6,247 bases of DNA from Dehalococcoidia bacterium (lineage in GTDB: Bacteria; Chloroflexota; Dehalococcoidia; GIF9; UBA5629). Positions 6,167 to 6,247 of the stretch are shown piece after piece. The notes beneath the pieces are model-generated. The model was given only the letters and a program-made list of their open reading frames with translations, was not told the origin of the DNA and did no database searches. The number at the start of each line of letters is the position of its first letter. Positions within the stretch are counted from its first letter, which is position 1. A program made the translations under genes and the position numbers. The stretch is taken from positions 1-6,247 of the forward strand of contig QYPU01000006.1 in the NCBI GenBank assembly GCA_007280145.1, in the 5' to 3' direction.

Positions 6167-6240
6167 CATGTAGCGCAGGGCTTTAGCCCTGCCCCATGCT
6201 CGTTACCACCCCGGGCAGCCTTAAAAGACTGCACTACATG
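6167..6240. repeat. REPIN: two inverted REP units (GTAG plus hairpin)
   Basis: Unit 1 on the plus strand is GTAG (6170-6173), one base, then a perfect hairpin with arms GCAGGGC (6175-6181) and GCCCTGC (6186-6192) around TTTA. Unit 2 is on the minus strand: CTAC (6234-6237, GTAG when read in reverse) next to an imperfect hairpin at 6215-6232 with outer arms GCAG and CTGC, one C/A mismatch and a three-pair inner stem. The outer ends pair as CATGTAGCGCAG (6167-6178) against CTGCACTACATG (6229-6240), with 11 of 12 positions complementary. A GTAG tetranucleotide beside a short palindrome, doubled head-to-head, is the layout of REPINs mobilised in trans by RAYT (TnpA_REP) transposases. No transposase is encoded in the window. 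Confidence 0.7.
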
Positions 6241-6247
6241 CGTAAAC

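Noticed and set aside
6167..6240. CRISPR repeat or rho-independent terminator
   Set aside because: There are only two units, in inverted orientation, with no regular spacers and no T-run; the GTAG-hairpin layout fits a REPIN better.

Overview
The window is bacterial: coding density is high, every gene but one has a clear Shine-Dalgarno site, and TTG is used once as a start. The gene content fits an anaerobe: a 4-hydroxybutyryl-CoA dehydratase/HpaB-family enzyme at the left edge and an S-methyl-5'-thioadenosine phosphorylase with a C-terminal CxC pair of the type known from thermophilic archaea. A Dehalococcoidia-like Chloroflexota genome would fit, but this is an impression from gene content and not a demonstrated assignment.

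Layout. Bases 1-265 (minus strand) hold the first 88 codons of an HpaB-family dehydratase/hydroxylase that runs off the left edge. Bases 266-488 are a divergent intergenic region with a plausible promoter in each direction, a 45-bp dyad at the predicted 5' end of the leftward transcript, and a 9-bp direct repeat (GAGTATAAT) carrying two perfect -10 hexamers before the rightward genes. Bases 489-5967 hold four plus-strand genes separated by only 24-30 bases, so probably co-transcribed: a single-chain type IIG (Eco57I-like) restriction-modification enzyme; a three-Cys-motif partner protein (TcmP) with a Rossmann methyltransferase-like core; a radical SAM protein resembling spore photoproduct lyase; and the MTA phosphorylase mtnP. 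Bases 5968-6247 contain no convincing gene and end in a REPIN: two inverted GTAG-plus-hairpin REP units.

How it fits together. The restriction enzyme, TcmP and radical SAM protein look like an acquired accessory cassette placed between two metabolic genes. Hand counts of sampled 60-base lines give about 52-58% G+C in the flanking dehydratase and mtnP, about 27-47% in tcmP and 32-42% in the radical SAM gene. The restriction enzyme cuts and methylates DNA. TcmP and the radical SAM protein form a recurrent but biochemically uncharacterised pair, and their link to a type IIG enzyme suggests a role in nucleic-acid modification, repair or phage defence. That pairing is the most promising candidate for an undescribed system here. 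mtnP recycles methylthioadenosine, a by-product of S-adenosylmethionine chemistry. Its link to the SAM-using genes upstream may be meaningful or may only reflect the insertion site.
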